Assembly: GCA_030998225.1 (NCBI GenBank)
Contig: JAPYXD010000710.1
Span: 21,178,001 to 21,242,000, forward strand
Source of the DNA: Diplolepis rosae
Taxonomy: Eukaryota; Arthropoda; Insecta; Hymenoptera; Diplolepididae
Direction: 5' to 3'
Length of the DNA: 64,000 nucleotides
Below are positions 45,502 to 56,934 of this stretch, in pieces. A model generated the notes under the pieces. That model was not told where the DNA came from, did no database searches, and saw only the letters and a list, made by a program, of their open reading frames with translations. The position numbers were made by a program, and so were the translations under genes. Every line of letters begins with the position of its first letter. Position 1 is the stretch's first letter.

Positions 45502-45527
45502 ATTTTCCCGCACTAGTGCGGGAAAAT
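45502..45527. repeat. Perfect 26-bp palindrome centred on CACTAGTG
   Basis: ATTTTCCCGCACT followed by its exact inverse. A 20-bp version lies at 45969-45988. It could be a hairpin or a dimer binding site. Confidence 0.9.
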
Positions 45528-45769
45528 TTTAAGTTTGCTTTAATTTTCCGCACACTTAAAACTTTCGGTGTACGGAGGACAAAATAGTATATTTTGTTAA
45601 TTTCGAGACATGTTTGTATTAATATCTTTAGTTTTTATCTTGACCCGAAAATAAATTCAATTTAGTTTATTTATATTGGCATTGGGTCACTAATTTTCAT
45701 TAAAAATCAATGATTAAGGAAACATATCAAAGATTTTGAAAGGCAGGAAATATATTATTAGGATAAAAA

Positions 45770-45810
45770 GGCAAACGTTTCGGCCTCAAGTAGGGGCCCT
45801 CTTCAGTGCC
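45770..45810 (-). ncRNA. Hammerhead ribozyme motif, M-type, solitary
   Basis: On the minus strand: GGCA-CTGAAGA-stem II GGCC/GGCC with a different loop-GAAACGTT-TGCC. Core and helices are intact. The flanks differ from M, so this is a separate family sharing the ribozyme or a highly diverged relative. Confidence 0.8.
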
Positions 45811-46046
45811 AAAATTCAATGTATCAAGTGCGCAAATACGTTCCGCATGAGATACGAACAATATTTTTTGTTCGCTGTGTACCGAAAGTTAGCCGAGTCG
45901 GTGTCCTTTTATGTGCGGAAACTTGATTTTTCCGCACTAGTGCGTTAAAATTTTAAGTTTGTTCTAAATTTCCGCACTAGTGCGGAAAAATCTACTTTTC
46001 GTACACAAAATTATACCGACAAGGCTAACTTTCGGTGTATGGCGGA

Positions 46047-46574
46047 CAAAACAAAATTTTGCAGACCAGCAGAGCAACAAAAATTGGTGTTTTAGGGGCA
46101 GATGTCCAACCATCTCCGCTTCGAGAAGCAAAACTGCGTGCATGATAATTTTCGAAAAAATGGTCTGAAATCAGAAAACCAAAAATTTTTTTAAAGATTG
46201 AACTTGTAGTTACTTGGTGAACCGCCGAAAAGTGAAGAAAATTGACATTTTTAAAAATCGTAGACAAAAAGCGGAAAATATCATTTTCGGCCCTAAAATT
46301 CGCTATTTTTTGTTTAACAAAATGGTAAAAAAAAATTTTTCTGCTTTGAAATGGTTCACCGAGTAATGACACATATTAACAATTCGAATACGCAAGATCA
46401 AGTCAATCAGTTGAATCTTTGTTGCTCTGGGGGTCTGCAAAATTGTTTTGTGGACAATATAAGTGGACAAATAAATCCTCAAAATGTCTATAAGATCCAT
46501 TGTTTCCTTGTATTTAAAATTATCCTACAAAATCACTCCCATTTTTAGGCCTTTACACCAGACGACCCCCTTAA
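46047..46574. mobile_element. Element Y, foldback, TTAAGG right end
   Basis: ACAAAACAAAATTTTGCAGA...AGCAGAGCAACAAA on the left pairs with 46.42-46.45 kb; GTTACTTGGTGAACC pairs with GGTTCACCGAGTAATGAC. The right end carries GACGACCCCCTTAA, the inverse of a family-I-like start. The left end was not found. Confidence 0.6.
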
Positions 46575-47730
46575 GAAACGACTTTTTCTATTAATGAAAA
46601 ATAAATGTACGTATACTTCTGTATATTTTACACGTAGTACTTTTATAATGTAATTTCTTTATTGATTTTATTGATCAAAATTGTTGATAAATGAAGCGAA
46701 TCAAAAAAAACTAAAATTAATTTTAAGATTGTAGATTCCACCGTGGAATGGAACGTATTTTGTTCTTTTTTCTTTGAAGTGTATTTTGTTCCAAAAACTA
46801 ATAGAGTGTAAAATTCAAAATGTATAATATATATTTTTGAAAATTTAGAGTTAAAAAATTTGCTTATATTTTGAATGAGTTTTTAGATGGTGCAGTGAAG
46901 TCTGGGGGCCGCTAATGTAGTTTCATTTATTTTCTCTCAAGTATGGGCACTTTTCCGCCGGAAGTTCAGAGATAAGAGATTCAGCATTCAACAATCTGTG
47001 CGCGTCCTCAAGAACGTTTGTACATAGTAAGTATTTATAAAGGTTGATTAAACACAATTGAAAATATTTAAATCTATTAATATAATAACTCAGTATTTAT
47101 AACGCAAAGCTGCTGCTGTATTTAATTATTCATATAATATTTAGAAAGTACTTAACATTTAGGTTATGTTCAATGAAGGACCCTGATGTCCCTAATCTTA
47201 ATAATATCATATAGATAAATAAATAACTGCATCACATAACAAAACAGATTCTATAGCTAGTGAAATAAATAATCAAGATGATAATGAATTATAAATTCTT
47301 CACACTTTGTATACGTTTTTAAATGCAGTATTTCACATTTAGGCAAATTTTTTTCTAAATTATGGCTTATAAATAAACACGACTTATTCTTATCCATAGT
47401 AATTTTCACAACAATCTCTTTAGTACGAATTTTATATGCTGGCTGTCAAATGTGAAAATATGACACCACATAAACATATCTTAAATCGTTTTCTGGTGTT
47501 GTTACTTCATTACGCTGTCTGCACGTCAGTGCTCATCTTTCTTAGTTACTTATATATTGTCTGTTCCTTCAAGTGGGATGACGTTGATGACGCTTCACTA
47601 AGTATATTAACGCATTAATTTATTCACACTATGGATGATGCGGCTTCATAAAACCTGCATGGTAAATATCTTAAAATATAGAACGTGAAAAATATAATCT
47701 GTGATATTTATAAATCAGGAAACACTAAAA
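46575..47730. other. Unique AT-rich sequence
   Basis: No named repeat. A 60-codon frame near 47.44-47.62 kb encodes a hydrophobic stretch without further support. Confidence 0.4.
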
Positions 47731-47908
47731 CACTGAAAAAACAGTTTTTTTAAATCAACAAAAATTCTTTTTTGGTATTTATGCAACAAAATTATTTTGT
47801 TCTACCAACAAAACATTGTGCAAAATCAATGAAATTTTGGTTATTTAAAGAAAATTTTTTGTTAGGACAGCAAACAAATTTTTTGGTGCATACATATTTT
47901 TTTCAGTG
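47731..47908. mobile_element. Family S foldback, short
   Basis: The CACTGAAAAAA start and TTTTTTTCAGTG end surround AATCAACAAAAATTC and CAACAAAATTATTTTGTTC-type words. Flanks AA and TA do not match. A left part of a relative is at 52.17-52.23 kb. Confidence 0.65.
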
Positions 47909-47998
47909 TATTTATAAATTTTTTGTGAATTTTTCAGGCAACGAAAAACGAAAAACACACGTAAGTAGACCTGAAAAAAATTTCAGGAGATTTCTCTA

Positions 47999-48271
47999 CT
48001 CTCTAAATCTAAATCAGTCAAATTTTCACTGATCGAATCAGTGATTTGCCTTTTCACTGATACATCAGTGAACAAAATATTTTTCACTGACAAATCAGTT
48101 ATTTTTCACTGATTGAATAAGTGAAAAAATATGTTTCACTGGTAAGTCAGTTAATTTTCACTGGAGTATTCAGTGAAATTTGACTGATTTACAGTAACCT
48201 CTTTTTAGCTATTTGAATCATTCAAATTTCACTGATAATCAGTAGATTTTTACTGATTCAGGTTTAAAGAG
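47999..48271. mobile_element. Family B foldback, TA duplication, at the edge of N2
   Basis: CTCTCTAAATCTAAATCAGT and the inverse; TA on both sides. Its right TA is also the target duplication of the N2 element. Confidence 0.9.
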
Positions 48272-48273
48272 TA

Positions 48274-48902
48274 GATTGTTAGAAATATTATTAAATTTCA
48301 CATACAAATGTATTTCTGGATATTATTTGTAAAATATACTCTAGTGTATTAGATTTAATATACTGTTGTAATAAATCTAATATTTGCAATGTTGGCTGAT
48401 TAGCTTTAGGGTCCGTAAATGAAAACAACAGTAGTTTTAATCAAACCTTGAAACTACTGTTTTTTTCATTTATGAGCCCTGAAGCCAATCAGCCAACATT
48501 GCAAATATTGTTATTGAGGGTCAATATGATTCCTGTCTTTTAAACATTAAATTCAATATACCAAAATGAACAATTCACGTAATTTAATTTTACGCAATTA
48601 TTCACTTATTTTTGCAGTGAATATGGGTTGTAAATCATAAAGTAGGTTTTTTCCTTTCATAAAGATACAAATTCATTCCATATTCATATTTTATACACAT
48701 AATTAACAAGAAAGTTAAGTAATATTGATGAGTAAATTATTCATTTGATATGATTTACCTGTTTTAATGATTTACGATTTATCAATGTATCTTAAAAACA
48801 TCCGGTTTTATCGACACTTCGATCTATATTAAATTTTATATATTCTGTATGCAAATGAATTCATATGCTTTTATACATTTAATAGAAAAATTTCTAACAG
48901 TG
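48274..48902. mobile_element. Element N2, short relative of N, TA duplication
   Basis: GATTGTTAGAAATATTATTA on the left, AAATTTCTAACAGTG on the right, TA on both sides. No exons. The O element lies inside. Confidence 0.78.
48384..48548. mobile_element. Element O, 165-bp foldback related to P
   Basis: TTGCAATGTTGGCTGATTAG, TTTAGGGTCC and AACAGTAGTTTTAATC pair with their inverses. The right end GAGGGTCAATATGATTCCTG matches the P right terminus. The flanks AAATCTAATAT and AAATTCAATAT may be an 11-bp target duplication with two changes. No hammerhead motif. Confidence 0.65.
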
Positions 48903-49287
48903 TACAATCTATCAAAAACTGTTTTACATTTTTGTTAGAGAAATATAATTACACCAGAACCTTAGGGAATTTTTGTAAAAAATCTAATGAATCTAGTATT
49001 TTAGGAGGGGGCAAATTCCTCAAAATATAAGAAATCCTAAAATTTTGGGATTCTAGAAAACTTTACCTAACAAATCTTGGGAAAGATTAAAAATACTTCA
49101 GGAAATATTCCATAAGAGTGTATGGCAAATTTTGCTTACCAAATTTTAGAAAAAATTCAAGAAAGTTTTTAGAATTTAGCTTCCTAACAATTTTGTGGGA
49201 AAATCCCCAAGAATTTCATTACAGTCTAGAGTGTGTATCAAAGTAAGATATTCAAGAAAAAACGTTTTTAAAAAGAATATTTCGTAA

Positions 49288-49558
49288 CCCCTTAAATCCG
49301 AAACTATGAAAAACTACTGTTTCGAATGTTATAAGTCTTCCACATAGAATCAGTGAAATTTAAATCATGTTACTAGGGAAATTCACAGGATGACCAGCAA
49401 ATTTCACTCTTAAGCAGTATATTTTACTGATTAACTAGTGAGTTTCCCTGGTGGAATAAAGTAAGTTCCACTGATTTCTATGTGGAAGACTTATAACATT
49501 CGAAACAGTGGTTTTCCACTATGAATCAGTGGGTTTTTACTGATTCAGATTTAGAGAG
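49288..49558. mobile_element. Family C foldback, left end shortened
   Basis: The right end is GAATCAGT...CAGATTTAGAGAG; the left has CCTTAAATCCGAAACTATGA with about 20 bp missing. ACTGTTTCGAATGTTATAAG pairs with its inverse. This copy supplies the empty site for the B insert at 16.14 kb. Confidence 0.8.
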
Positions 49559-50697
49559 TATAGGTAAAGCCTAATTGTTTCCCCTTGCAATAAAATAAAA
49601 AATAAATTACTCAACATATATTTACATTGACACATTGTAATAGTCTTACATCACGGTGATATAACAGTTATTGTTCAACATTACGGAACTGTTACGCAAT
49701 ACGACCTTGTTCATTAATAGTTGCATAAAAATTGTAGAAGCTCTTATCTGGAATCTTACTTTGTATTATATTCAAGCATAAGAAATCATACGTCCACTTT
49801 TACTGTAAATAGTTTTTTTCTTTCGAAACTCTTCTGTTATTCAGTAAGAAAGATAGAATCACGACATGGCTCTAAGTTTCTGAACTAAACGGTGTAAAGT
49901 CTCGGACAACGAACGCATAACTTCTGACAAAGCATTGTCTCCACAATTTTATGCGGACGCAAGCAGAATGCAAAAATAAAATTTTATATACTCATTTTCA
50001 CTTTCGCGTCACAACAGCCGCATTAAAGAAATATTGACCCGGCGATTCTTTCTTATTAAGCAAATTTTATAAAATCTTTACTCAGACATTTTTTATCAAA
50101 TAAAAAATGCAACAAGAAAAAAGCTCCTGGATATTCTGCCTTTTATTATTTACTCTCGAGTTCAAAATTCTGAAGGCAGCATCCGGCCTCTTGAATTTTG
50201 ATTTGCCCTTCTCGTTTTAGATTATTATCAAGATGGCCAATTTAGTGATTTTGACACAAATTTAGTGGTTTTTGAAGGCGCGTTGTGTTTTTTTCAACCA
50301 TTGTTTGAAGAGACCTTAGTGATTTTCCACTGAATTTGGTTTATTTTTAGTGATTTTGACGTTTTTGTGTTTTTTGAATCCATTGCTTTCCAAGGCCAAA
50401 TAAAATGGTCGTAACATTTGAAAAATAGAAAGTTTAATTGAATTGTGCATTGATTTACTGAAAAAATAACAAAATGTACTGTATAAAATAGTTAATTAAA
50501 GATGAATGAAATACTTCACTCTTAAATTTAATATAAATAATTTGAAATATTATGCAAACTTAATTTTACATTAATTGTGCCTATATTTGAAGTTAGTTTT
50601 GTATTATATGCACAATTATTGTTTTTTACTATTTTAAAATTTAAAATCTAGTGAAAAGTTAGTCATTTTTCAAAGTTCCAGCTTCCATCTCATTTCA
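49559..50697. other. Unique sequence, no supported gene
   Basis: Includes a short repeat of the phrase TTTAGTGATTTTGACAC/TTTTTAGTGATTTTGACG at 50.24-50.36 kb. No gene. Confidence 0.4.
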
Positions 50698-51170
50698 CTC
50701 TCTAAACCTGAATCAGTGAACGGCCACTGATTCGCAGTGACTATTCACTGAAGGCAGCAGCTATAAGTCTTTCACTGAGAAACAGTGAAATTCGACTGAC
50801 AAATCAGTGAAATAGATTGAACTCACTTATTGAATCGGTGAAATCTCCAGGTGGAAATAATAAAAGCAGCAATATATTTTAATGATCGATGAAATCGTTT
50901 ATTTTAGGTTAAATAAGACCAAAAAGAAATTACGTAATTATTATTATATATTGTAATTATTATACTGTATAATTTTATTATGTGTAATTAAAAATTAAAG
51001 ATCCATCGTTATACTTTAATCGTTCGCAGGAACTTCGCGAATTTAAAGAATGTCTTCACGTGGCGCGTTCACTGATTCCTCAGTGAAATCAAAGCAGGGC
51101 ACTGATCCATCAGTTGATATATTTTCACTGATATAATCAGTGACTATTTCACTGATTCAGGTTTAGAGAG
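50698..51170. mobile_element. Family C-like foldback, CA duplication
   Basis: CTCTCTAAACCTGAATCAGT and its inverse; CA on both sides. The first 150 and last 130 bp consist of CAGTGA words, while the middle 200 bp is unpaired AT-rich sequence. This is a third sequence type with the same ends. Confidence 0.87.
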
Positions 51171-52165
51171 CAAGTAGTTGGCCACCCTGATTATTATACC
51201 TTATACCACAATAATATATTTCTCAAGGGAGAAATCAAAATTTATTTTTCTCAGAGAGTTACTCCCAAATGTTTACTATTCTACCTGTTCTTTCCTTTCT
51301 CCACTAAAATGTCTCTTCTTTTGATCCTTCCTAAATCCACATAAGCATAAAGAAAGTATATAAGCTTTCAAAAATACTATCTTTAAATTTGAAAATCACC
51401 TCCTTTCGGTGAAAGAAACCAAAATCCGTAAGTAAAATAAAAATATATGCATGTCCTCTCCAAGTCTTGAATTTAAAAGACTCAGGAATTATTGGCCCGA
51501 TGATAATTCTTTCTCTAGGTTTGCATGCGAGGACAATGGAAAGGTTTTGTCACTGGTTTTAGAAGAGAATCTCCTCGTTTCGTGCATCGTGAAATCCCAA
51601 AAGATTCTCTACAGGAGAGATCCTAAGGCTTCGCATAAACTTCATCTCAAGAGTTGGAGATTTGACTGGAGGGGGTTGATAGTATAGTGAAGTAAAGCAG
51701 CCAATCGCGTGAGCGGATTTCTACTACTATACGATGTAGTACTCCAGAGACCAAGAACCAAGCACCAAGTAGGGTTCAAAGTCCGGTCAACTGGCTTACC
51801 ACGATGGAAGCACGTTTCCCATACAGCTGCAGCATCCGAGATCCAAGATGACTCCGACCACAGCCTCAGCCTCTCTAGCTCTGGCTCTGGTGAATCACTT
51901 TGCGCAAGATAAGAACCTCGATCACGAGCAACGTTTTGGAAAGGAGTGGGGAGAACTCCAGGAGATCAAAACACATGATTTTAATTCTCGTTTTGTACCA
52001 ACATCATCGCTTATTATCCCTCGTAGTAGGACACGAATAAATTGAACATATTCAAGTTCCGCAAAACATCATAACAGATCTAATTATGCTCTAGTGCAAC
52101 TGCACATGTGTAATCTTTATTAAGATAATTAAATTATTTTAATGCTTAGAATATCAGGGATTGCA
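51171..52165. other. Unique, GC-richer 51.45-52.03 kb
   Basis: Three plus-strand open frames follow one another in different frames across 51.45-52.05 kb, with clearly higher GC and no repeats. No domain, conserved motif or convincing splice pair was recognised, so no gene is called. This is the best place in the window to test for a transcribed host exon. Confidence 0.4.
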
Positions 52166-52232
52166 CACTTAGAAAAAAATGTTGTTCAATGGACAAAATA
52201 GTTTTGTTGATTTTACAAAGTATTTTATTGAC
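52166..52232. mobile_element. Family S, left part only
   Basis: CACTTAGAAAAAAATGTTGT with ACAAAATAGTTTTGTTGATT follows family S words and stops at the TTAA of F. Confidence 0.5.
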
Positions 52233-53400
52233 TTAAGGGAATCCGACATCTTTAATATTTTTATTTTTTGAGTTTAGAACTTCAAAATTATTTTTTTAGG
52301 TTTAGTACCTTTATTTAGAAAGGTTTTGGGGGTTTTTGGGCATTTTTTTGATATTTTTTGACTTTTTTGGGTTTTAACCAATTGTCATGAATCTTTTTTT
52401 ATTTTCTTCCTTATAATGTGTAGCAACTTCTTGAATATGGAAAATAAGGCAACATGACTGAAAGAAAAGTTACAAATAAAATTAAAAAATAAATACAAAT
52501 ATCCCAAAAAATAAAAATTTTGTAGTTATTTTTTTAGCTAGAGTGCTTTTCATACCCAAAATTATTGGTAATATAATCAAGAATAAATGGTAAAATTTTC
52601 AAAGGCTTGTGTCTAATACTTTAGATTTTATTCAAACATATGTTGCAACTAACACGGAAAATCACAACTTACGGAAAACGGAGTTTAAAGTAAAGTCTTG
52701 TACACGGAGAAAAAAAAACTGTTGAATCAACAGATGTCATCTGCTGGAATAGGGACAGCAGATTTTTTTTGTAATATTTACAGATTTTTCTGTTGGATTC
52801 AGAGATTGTTTGTAAACTCAACAGATGAACCTGTAAAATCCACAGACATGTCTGTGAGAATTGCGGATTTCAAGAAAAAAGAGAAATCCGTAATTCTAAC
52901 AGACATTTCTGTAGATTTTACAGGTTCATCTGTTGAGTTTACAAACAATCTCTGAATCCAACAGAAAAATCTGTAAATATTACAAAAAAAATCTGCTGTC
53001 CCTATTCCAGCAGATGACATCTGTTGATTCAACAGTTTTTTTTTCTCCGTGTAGTGATATGTATATATGTGTATGTAATATATGTATCTTACATAAATAT
53101 GTAATGTAATATATTGTGTTTTTATAGGGACACCTGTTATATACTTTTTTCCATATAATTCAAAAATATTAGTAAATAAATAAACAACTATTTTGTGTAA
53201 AAAGCTAATTTTCGCTAAAACGCGTTATTCGTAAATCGTAGTAACTTTTAATTTAATTTATTTTTTTAAGAAAATAAAATCAGATTTCCCTGAAAATATA
53301 CACACATACTCAGAAAAGTATCGAGAATAAACAAATAACATTTTTGGAGAATGTCAAAAAACTTTCAAATATACCAATCAAAGGTAGCAGATCTCCTTAA
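52233..53400. mobile_element. Family F foldback, TTAA-bounded, split by Q
   Basis: TTAAGGGAATCCGACATCTT on the left; GGTAGCAGATCTCCTTAA on the right. The marker TTTAGTACCTTTATTTAGAA is present in the left arm. The right arm is partly lost. It shares its right TTAA with an E-type end. Confidence 0.78.
52703..53051. mobile_element. Element Q, 349-bp near-perfect palindrome, TA duplication
   Basis: CACGGAGAAAAAAAAACTGT and its inverse; TA on both sides. The arms pair almost without mismatch to a small centre near 52.87 kb. The body is built from AACAGATG and TCTGTTGA words. Near-identity of the arms suggests recent insertion or ongoing arm correction. The same reading frame is open in both directions only because the sequence is palindromic. 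Confidence 0.93.
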
Positions 53401-53640
53401 GGACATGGATCAATCGGATCACGTGACTAAATTATACATTAATTCGTTCATGTAAGATAACTTTTTCTTTTTCTTTTTGCAAAACATTTTTCTGTAAATT
53501 TGAGAAACATAAGAAAAGACAATAAAGCACATCTGTTAACTTATTCATAGCAGAAATTTTGAAAAAGATTCGAAAACTGATCGATAATTAGAGTTAACTG
53601 TAAAATATTTTGCAAAGTGGATCACCAGTTCAGTTTTAGA
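53397..53640. mobile_element. Family E left end, solitary
   Basis: TTAAGGACATGGATCAATCG then CACGTGACTAAATTA resembles the E left end at 23.25 kb. No matching right end was found. Confidence 0.5.
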
Positions 53641-54003
53641 GAAAATAGAAGAAAAAGGAATTTTTTAAAAATTGGAACCACCTTTTTCTTTAAAAAAGAA
53701 AGTGTTTTGGTTAAATCAAAGAAACAACAAAATGTTTAGCTGAAAATTTTTGGTTGATTTTATTGAATATTTTTCTTTATCCTACCAAACATGTGTCTGA
53801 TGCTGTCAAATAAGTTTGTTGATCTAAATTTAAAAAATTTATTTGGTGAATTCAACCAAAAAATTTTGTAACATCAACAAAGAATTTTGTAAAGTTAACG
53901 AAACTCTTCGACTAAAAAGCTTTGGTTTACTCTAGCAAATAAATTTAATCAGTTGAAACAAAATTTAGTTCATTTAACTAAAATGCTTTTTGAATCGCAC
54001 CAA

Positions 54004-54274
54004 CTCATTAAATTTGAATTAGTCAAAATCTACTGATTATCAGTGAAATTTGACTGATTCAAATAGCTAAAAACAGGTTGCTGTAAATCAGTCAAATTTC
54101 ACTGATTATTTCAGTGAAAATTGACTGATTTGACAGTGAAAAATATTTTTTCCACTGATGAATCAGTGAAAATTGACTGATTTAACAGTGAAAATTATTT
54201 TTCACTGATGAATCAGTGAAAAAACAAATCACTGATTCAATCAATGAACATTTGACTGATTCAGATTGAGAGAG
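54004..54274. mobile_element. Family B foldback, AA duplication
   Basis: CTCATTAAATTTGAATTAGT and the inverse ...GATTGAGAGAG form; AA on both sides. The internal TAGCTAAAAACAGGTTGCTG marker is present. Confidence 0.88.
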
Positions 54275-54970
54275 AAATGCAGTCGAAAAACGATTTTCTT
54301 CAACCATGTAAAATTTTTTTCTGTCTAATAATAAGCTTTTGAAATGTAAAGAGTGGTATTAAATTCGTTATATCTATAAGATAAATTAAAATTTTAGTAG
54401 AAAATGAGTCTTAACACTTATTTGTGTCCATTAAATCACTTTAAGTTTTATCCTCTCGCATTTAGAACTTTTCCTGCTTGAAGAAATTTTTGTTTTATTG
54501 ATTTTGAGTAGCGGACCATTACTACCGAAATAAACGTAAAAATATATTTTAAAAACTCTAAAATAGACATTTATTGACTAACAAATTTAGGTAACAGCTG
54601 TCGAAAAATTAAGCCAATGTTGGAATCCAATAAGTATTTTTTTAAATAAATGATATTAACCGGGACCATTATGGTGTCATTCTTGTCAACTAACTATCGG
54701 CTTAACTAATGGGTCAGCAATTTATCGATGCTTGGTTAAGCATTAGCTTGAGAAAACTCATTTAAGCGACTCGTTATTGAAATTGAATTACAATGACTCA
54801 TATGCCTCATAACAACTGTTACAAGAAGGAGAATTATGGGGAATTATTTGATAATAATCCAGAAATTCCAGGTGAGAAATGAAACAAAACAATGAAAAAG
54901 AGACTAAATAATTTTTTTTTTATGTGCTTTCTATATTGTAATATTTGCCGACTATTATCAAATTTATACT
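54275..54970. other. AT-rich unique sequence
   Basis: No gene or named repeat recognised. Confidence 0.4.
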
Positions 54971-54974
54971 CTTC

Positions 54975-55294
54975 AATACCGAAAGATTCGAATCAGAATT
55001 CAATCCGAGTGAATCAGAACTATTCTGCAATCTGCTTCTGAACCATTCCGAACCAATCCGAAAAGCATTTTTAACCCCGTTCGATGCAAATCAATTAAAA
55101 ATCAATCCATCTCATTCCGATTCTTTAGTTTTTAACAATCGGATTGAAAGTTTGGTTTCGATCAATCTGAGCTCAGATTCGGATTGAGTCGGATTCATTT
55201 TCAGCCGATTTGCATCGAATGAGATCCAAAACGTTTTTCAGATGAGTTCGGAATCGCTCGGATTAAATTTCAATCCGAAACTTTCGTCCGGGTT
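54975..55294. mobile_element. Family AA foldback, best copy
   Basis: The right part has GATTTGCATCGAATGAGATC and the CGAAACTTTCGTCCGGGT end; the left mirrors it with CGTTCGATGCAAATC. AATCCGA words run throughout in both orientations. Confidence 0.72.
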
Positions 55295-56145
55295 GGGAAG
55301 TTAAAACAATTCCCCTTAATTTATCATTTTCTAAAATCATCATGAGAAATCTAAAGAAACTGTGGGTGTCCAGGACTTAATGTGATCAAAGAAAAATTCA
55401 AAACACGTTTTGGACAATGTGCCATGTTGAATCACGAACACCATTGCATTAAAAAGTACTTAACACTTAAAATATTTTTTCTCTTTTTTCTGCCATTTTT
55501 CTATTTCCCGTCCTCCTTTATTGTGTTCTCTAATTCTGCTCATCTCATGTCGTGGAGCATGTTTGGTTCTTACAAATCACGTAGGGTGCAATGTACCTGT
55601 TGTTTACCACTAGCGAGTTCAAAGTCCGGTCAGTGAAACGGTCCCTTGCTTTCGTCCCTTCCACCAAGTGCCCCACCTGATGAGAAGCATTTTGCCTTCA
55701 TCTCCCCGCAACTTCGTCCTCTCAAGGTAATGGTAAAGTGGTAGGTAAGGTACGAGACCACAGGACTCATATATACAGGGTGACAAATAGCAAGTTGACA
55801 AAACTAAATAGGTTTCTTTTGCGTTTATCCTTTTGGAAAAGGGCTCTTGTATAAATGGTCACGTATCTGAGGCTTGGCGATTTTGTTTTATTTCGCTACT
55901 ATAGCATCAATAGCAATAGCGGTGAAAGGAGTGACTTGATTATTGGCCAAAAAGTTTATCTTGTTGAGTGCTACCAATCTCGAGGCAAAGTGCACACAAA
56001 TTAATTTAGAGGATTTCGTAGTGTTTTTAAGTTTTAAAGGGTAAGGACTTTGAGGTTATGTTTTCCATGTATGTAATGTTTATTATCTATGTATATAATG
56101 ATTATTGAATTTTACCGGGATCTATACTCTAGATGATTACTTTGG
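55295..56145. other. Unique sequence, no supported gene
   Basis: 55.38-55.99 kb has moderate GC, with overlapping short frames on both strands but no motif. No repeat recognised. Confidence 0.4.
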
Positions 56146-56430
56146 CAAAAGTTCCGGATTGAAATTCAATCCGAGTTAATTCGAGTCATTCTAAAATCGG
56201 TATCCGAACCAACCCGAAAAACACTGAATCTTGTTCGATGCAAGTCGGGTAAACATTTTCAACCCGATTGAATTCGAGCTCGAATTGATTCGGATTGGGA
56301 ATTTGATTTGGATCAAAACGAGGTCGGATTGATTAGGATTGAAGTCTGTGATTGGATTAGATTGATTTTTATCTGATTTGCTCGTAATGAATTGTTTTCT
56401 GAAACTTTCGTCAGATCGAAGATATGGCTC
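56146..56430. mobile_element. Family AA foldback
   Basis: AAAGTTCCGGATTGAAATTC at the left, GAAACTTTCGTCAGATC at the right. The centre has ATTCGAGCTCGAATTGATTC. Confidence 0.7.
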
Positions 56431-56849
56431 ATTGAGACATTTTGTTCTAAATTCTACATATTTACGTCCAAAATACATAAAATTTTGTTTTCATTTAGGA
56501 TATGCTGTAAAATATAAAAACGGACGTTGATAGAGTACAATTCATTTTGTTTTGATGATAAGAACGATTTTACATTAGATTTTACTAAAATTGAACATTT
56601 TTTTTACAAACACAAATCTACGTTCGTTTTTATGCGCTTTCTAAATTTTTTCAAGAAAAATTTAACTCCAATGGGGAGTGACATTTCACTTAAACTGATT
56701 AAAATTTCACTCTATTTGAGTCAATTTTTACTCAACAAAATTTTAAAGAGCGGTTGATCCTTGTACATTTTTTCATAACAGTCATCAGAAATTGCATAAA
56801 GTATCTTGTTCTGTAACTGTAACACTTATGGGATGACAATGTTGCAAAA

Positions 56850-56910
56850 CTCTCTTTTTCCACAGAAAGTTTTCAAATTCTTTAAATTTGAATTTACAGA
56901 ATTCCTAACA
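56850..56910 (+). repeat. SINE 3' tail
   Basis: CTCTTTTTCCACAGAAAGTT then TTCAAATTCTTTAAATTTG matches the SINE tail. No tRNA-like head. Confidence 0.65.
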
Positions 56911-56934
56911 ATAAATTGTTCCCTTAGAATAACA

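Larger units (their letters stand above)
45440..46046. repeat. CACTAGTG palindrome region
   Basis: AACTTTCGGTGTAYGG recurs near 45.56 and 46.03 kb and inverted near 45.88 kb. Three GCACTAGTGCG cores lie at about 45.51, 45.94 and 45.98 kb. The region probably belongs to one or two decayed elements that surround the hammerhead motif at 45.77 kb. Confidence 0.6.

Noticed and set aside
51451..52045. Three consecutive plus-strand open frames
   Set aside because: Frames differ, no splice pair joins them sensibly, and no motif is recognisable. Kept as a place to test, not as a gene.
52698..53032. Two nearly identical proteins predicted on opposite strands
   Set aside because: An artefact of the near-perfect palindrome Q.
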